Part shown: one piece after another, positions 5,654-6,428 of the stretch
Layout of the letters: every line of letters begins with the position of its first letter
Numbering within the stretch: position 1 is the first letter of the stretch
Assembly: GCA_026394095.1 (NCBI GenBank)
Contig: JAPKYY010000955.1
Span: 1 to 6,428 of the forward strand
Source of the DNA: Acidobacteriota bacterium
Lineage (GTDB): Bacteria; Acidobacteriota; Terriglobia; Bryobacterales; Bryobacteraceae
Direction: 5' to 3'
Length of the DNA: 6,428 bases
Notes under the pieces: model-generated
Told to the model about the DNA's origin: nothing
The model's input: the letters and a program-made list of their open reading frames with translations, nothing else
Database searches by the model: none
Program-made: the position numbers and the translations under genes

Positions 5654-6428
5654 TCGAAGAGGCTTGAGAAAAAAGCTACGGGGCCTTCATACCAGATCAG
5701 TGCGGCGATGATGGCGAGAACTATTGCCCCTGCGGCCCAGGCTGAGCGGTTGGTGGCCGTGCGTCTTTGTGCGGCAGCAGATATTGCCTCGGGGCTCTTG
5801 GGGTCCCACAGTTCAGAGTTATTGGCCTGGCGGAAGAGAGTGGCGTAGGAGTGTGAGCGGAAGTGGAAGGCTCGCCAATTTGGCTCGTAATCCAGTGAGA
5901 GGCACGGGGTGAAATCTACTGCCAGATCTGTCGGTGTGGGTTGCGGAATTGTCATGAATTGGCTCTTCCTCCATACCGGGCGGATCAGCCCAAGGCCGAT
6001 GAAGAGAGGGAAGCAGCCGAGCACGAATGGAACCAGCCGCAAATGAATGAGGGCTTCCTTGAAGAAGAGTCCTGAGATGGCAATGACGACAAGGCCGGCG
6101 AAGCCCTGCGGCCCGGAAAGCACACGCTTGAGTGGGAGGAAGGGACTGAGTGGAAGCTGTTGCGTCCGGTGCTGTTGAAGGCAATTCTTGCAGACCGGGA
6201 CTGAGTAGCTGTCTACTACGGGTAAAGAATCGTTTGGGGTGTCATCGTCGCCGTAGACAAGAAGGATGAATGGGCGCTCGATCGTAAATGTTCCAGACGC
6301 GACGGCTTCACAGTTGGGGCAGACTGCCGGGAATGTGGGGGGCTTGCGGTCGCATCGCAGGAGGATGATTTGGGTTGAGGTGGAGGCATCGAAGATCTGC
6401 CTGCGCAGATCGTCGATGCTGGTTCCGC
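5650..6428 (-). CDS. Membrane protein with two CxxC knuckles (zinc-ribbon-like), N-terminus beyond window; function unknown
   Basis: The minus-strand frame is open from the right edge to the TAG at 5652-5650, giving 258 visible residues; the true start is outside. A GTG at 6123 could open a shorter 157-residue form, but the upstream frame codes cleanly for a Cys-rich part, so the longer reading is preferred. CPNC (visible residues 36-39) and CKNC (79-82, within SVPVCKNCLQQH) make a four-cysteine set suited to one zinc ion, with about 39 residues between knuckles. After LPLSPFLPLKR come two hydrophobic segments (about 108-122 and 129-148). A soluble stretch follows (about 155-225) with FTPCLSLDYEPNWRAFHFRSHSYA, and a last membrane helix (WAAGAIVLAIIAALIWY, about 230-246). 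I do not recognise a named family. It is convergent with the Usp gene and shares the bases CTAG with it. Confidence 0.72.
   Translation of the reverse strand, partial: GTSIDDLRRQIFDASTSTQIILLRCDRKPPTFPAVCPNCEAVASGTFTIERPFILLVYGDDDTPNDSLPVVDSYSVPVCKNCLQQHRTQQLPLSPFLPLKRVLSGPQGFAGLVVIAISGLFFKEALIHLRLVPFVLGCFPLFIGLGLIRPVWRKSQFMTIPQPTPTDLAVDFTPCLSLDYEPNWRAFHFRSHSYATLFRQANNSELWDPKSPEAISAAAQRRTATNRSAWAAGAIVLAIIAALIWYEGPVAFFSSLFD

Noticed and set aside
5660..5682. GCTT and AAGC around an A-rich stretch as a terminator for the Usp gene
   Set aside because: The stem is only four bases, and the A-run lies in the loop on the plus strand rather than forming a following T-tract. It is also inside the opposite coding region.
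1..6428. A new defence, mobile or CRISPR-type system
   Set aside because: No repeats with spacers, transposase, integrase, nuclease or toxin-antitoxin pair was seen. All long frames are accounted for by metabolic, stress or unknown membrane genes.

Overview
The window looks like chromosomal DNA of a GC-rich, free-living soil-type bacterium. By eye GC is in the high fifties percent. The gene styles fit best with Acidobacteriota of the Solibacter/Bryobacter type: a PL1-type pectate lyase, large secreted esterases, a dodecin, a bacterial eRF1-like protein and tandem-domain Usp. That taxonomic guess is inference; no rRNA or other marker gene is present. No tRNA, CRISPR array, insertion sequence or phage gene was seen, and coding density is very high.

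Layout from left to right. (1) Bases 1-687, minus strand: the first 229 residues of an exported alpha/beta-hydrolase (BD-FAE/esterase-lipase type) whose C-terminus lies outside the window. (2) Bases 736-942, plus strand: a 68-residue dodecin, divergent from the hydrolase across a 48-base gap. (3) Bases 952-3659, minus strand: a two-gene unit made of a secreted pectate-lyase-like enzyme (343 aa) followed by a secreted putative esterase (558 aa). The stop of the first and the start of the second share a base in TGATG. (4) Bases 3712-5653, plus strand: an eRF1-like protein of the bacterial baeRF group (347 aa), then a tandem-domain universal stress protein (294 aa) 13 bases downstream behind a strong ribosome binding site. 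(5) Bases 5650-6428, minus strand: the C-terminal 258 residues of a membrane protein with two CxxC knuckles, whose start lies beyond the window. Its stop codon overlaps the Usp stop.

The genes suggest two themes. The left half is about plant polysaccharide use outside the cytoplasm: a lyase cuts a pectin-like backbone and one or two esterases remove ester decorations or act on released products. The right half is a cytoplasmic stress unit pairing a ribosome-directed, peptidyl-tRNA-hydrolase-like factor with an ATP-binding Usp, plausibly for stalled or idle ribosomes. The most interesting single observation is a GGE tripeptide in the eRF1-like protein, embedded in a context that closely resembles the eRF1 GGQ loop.
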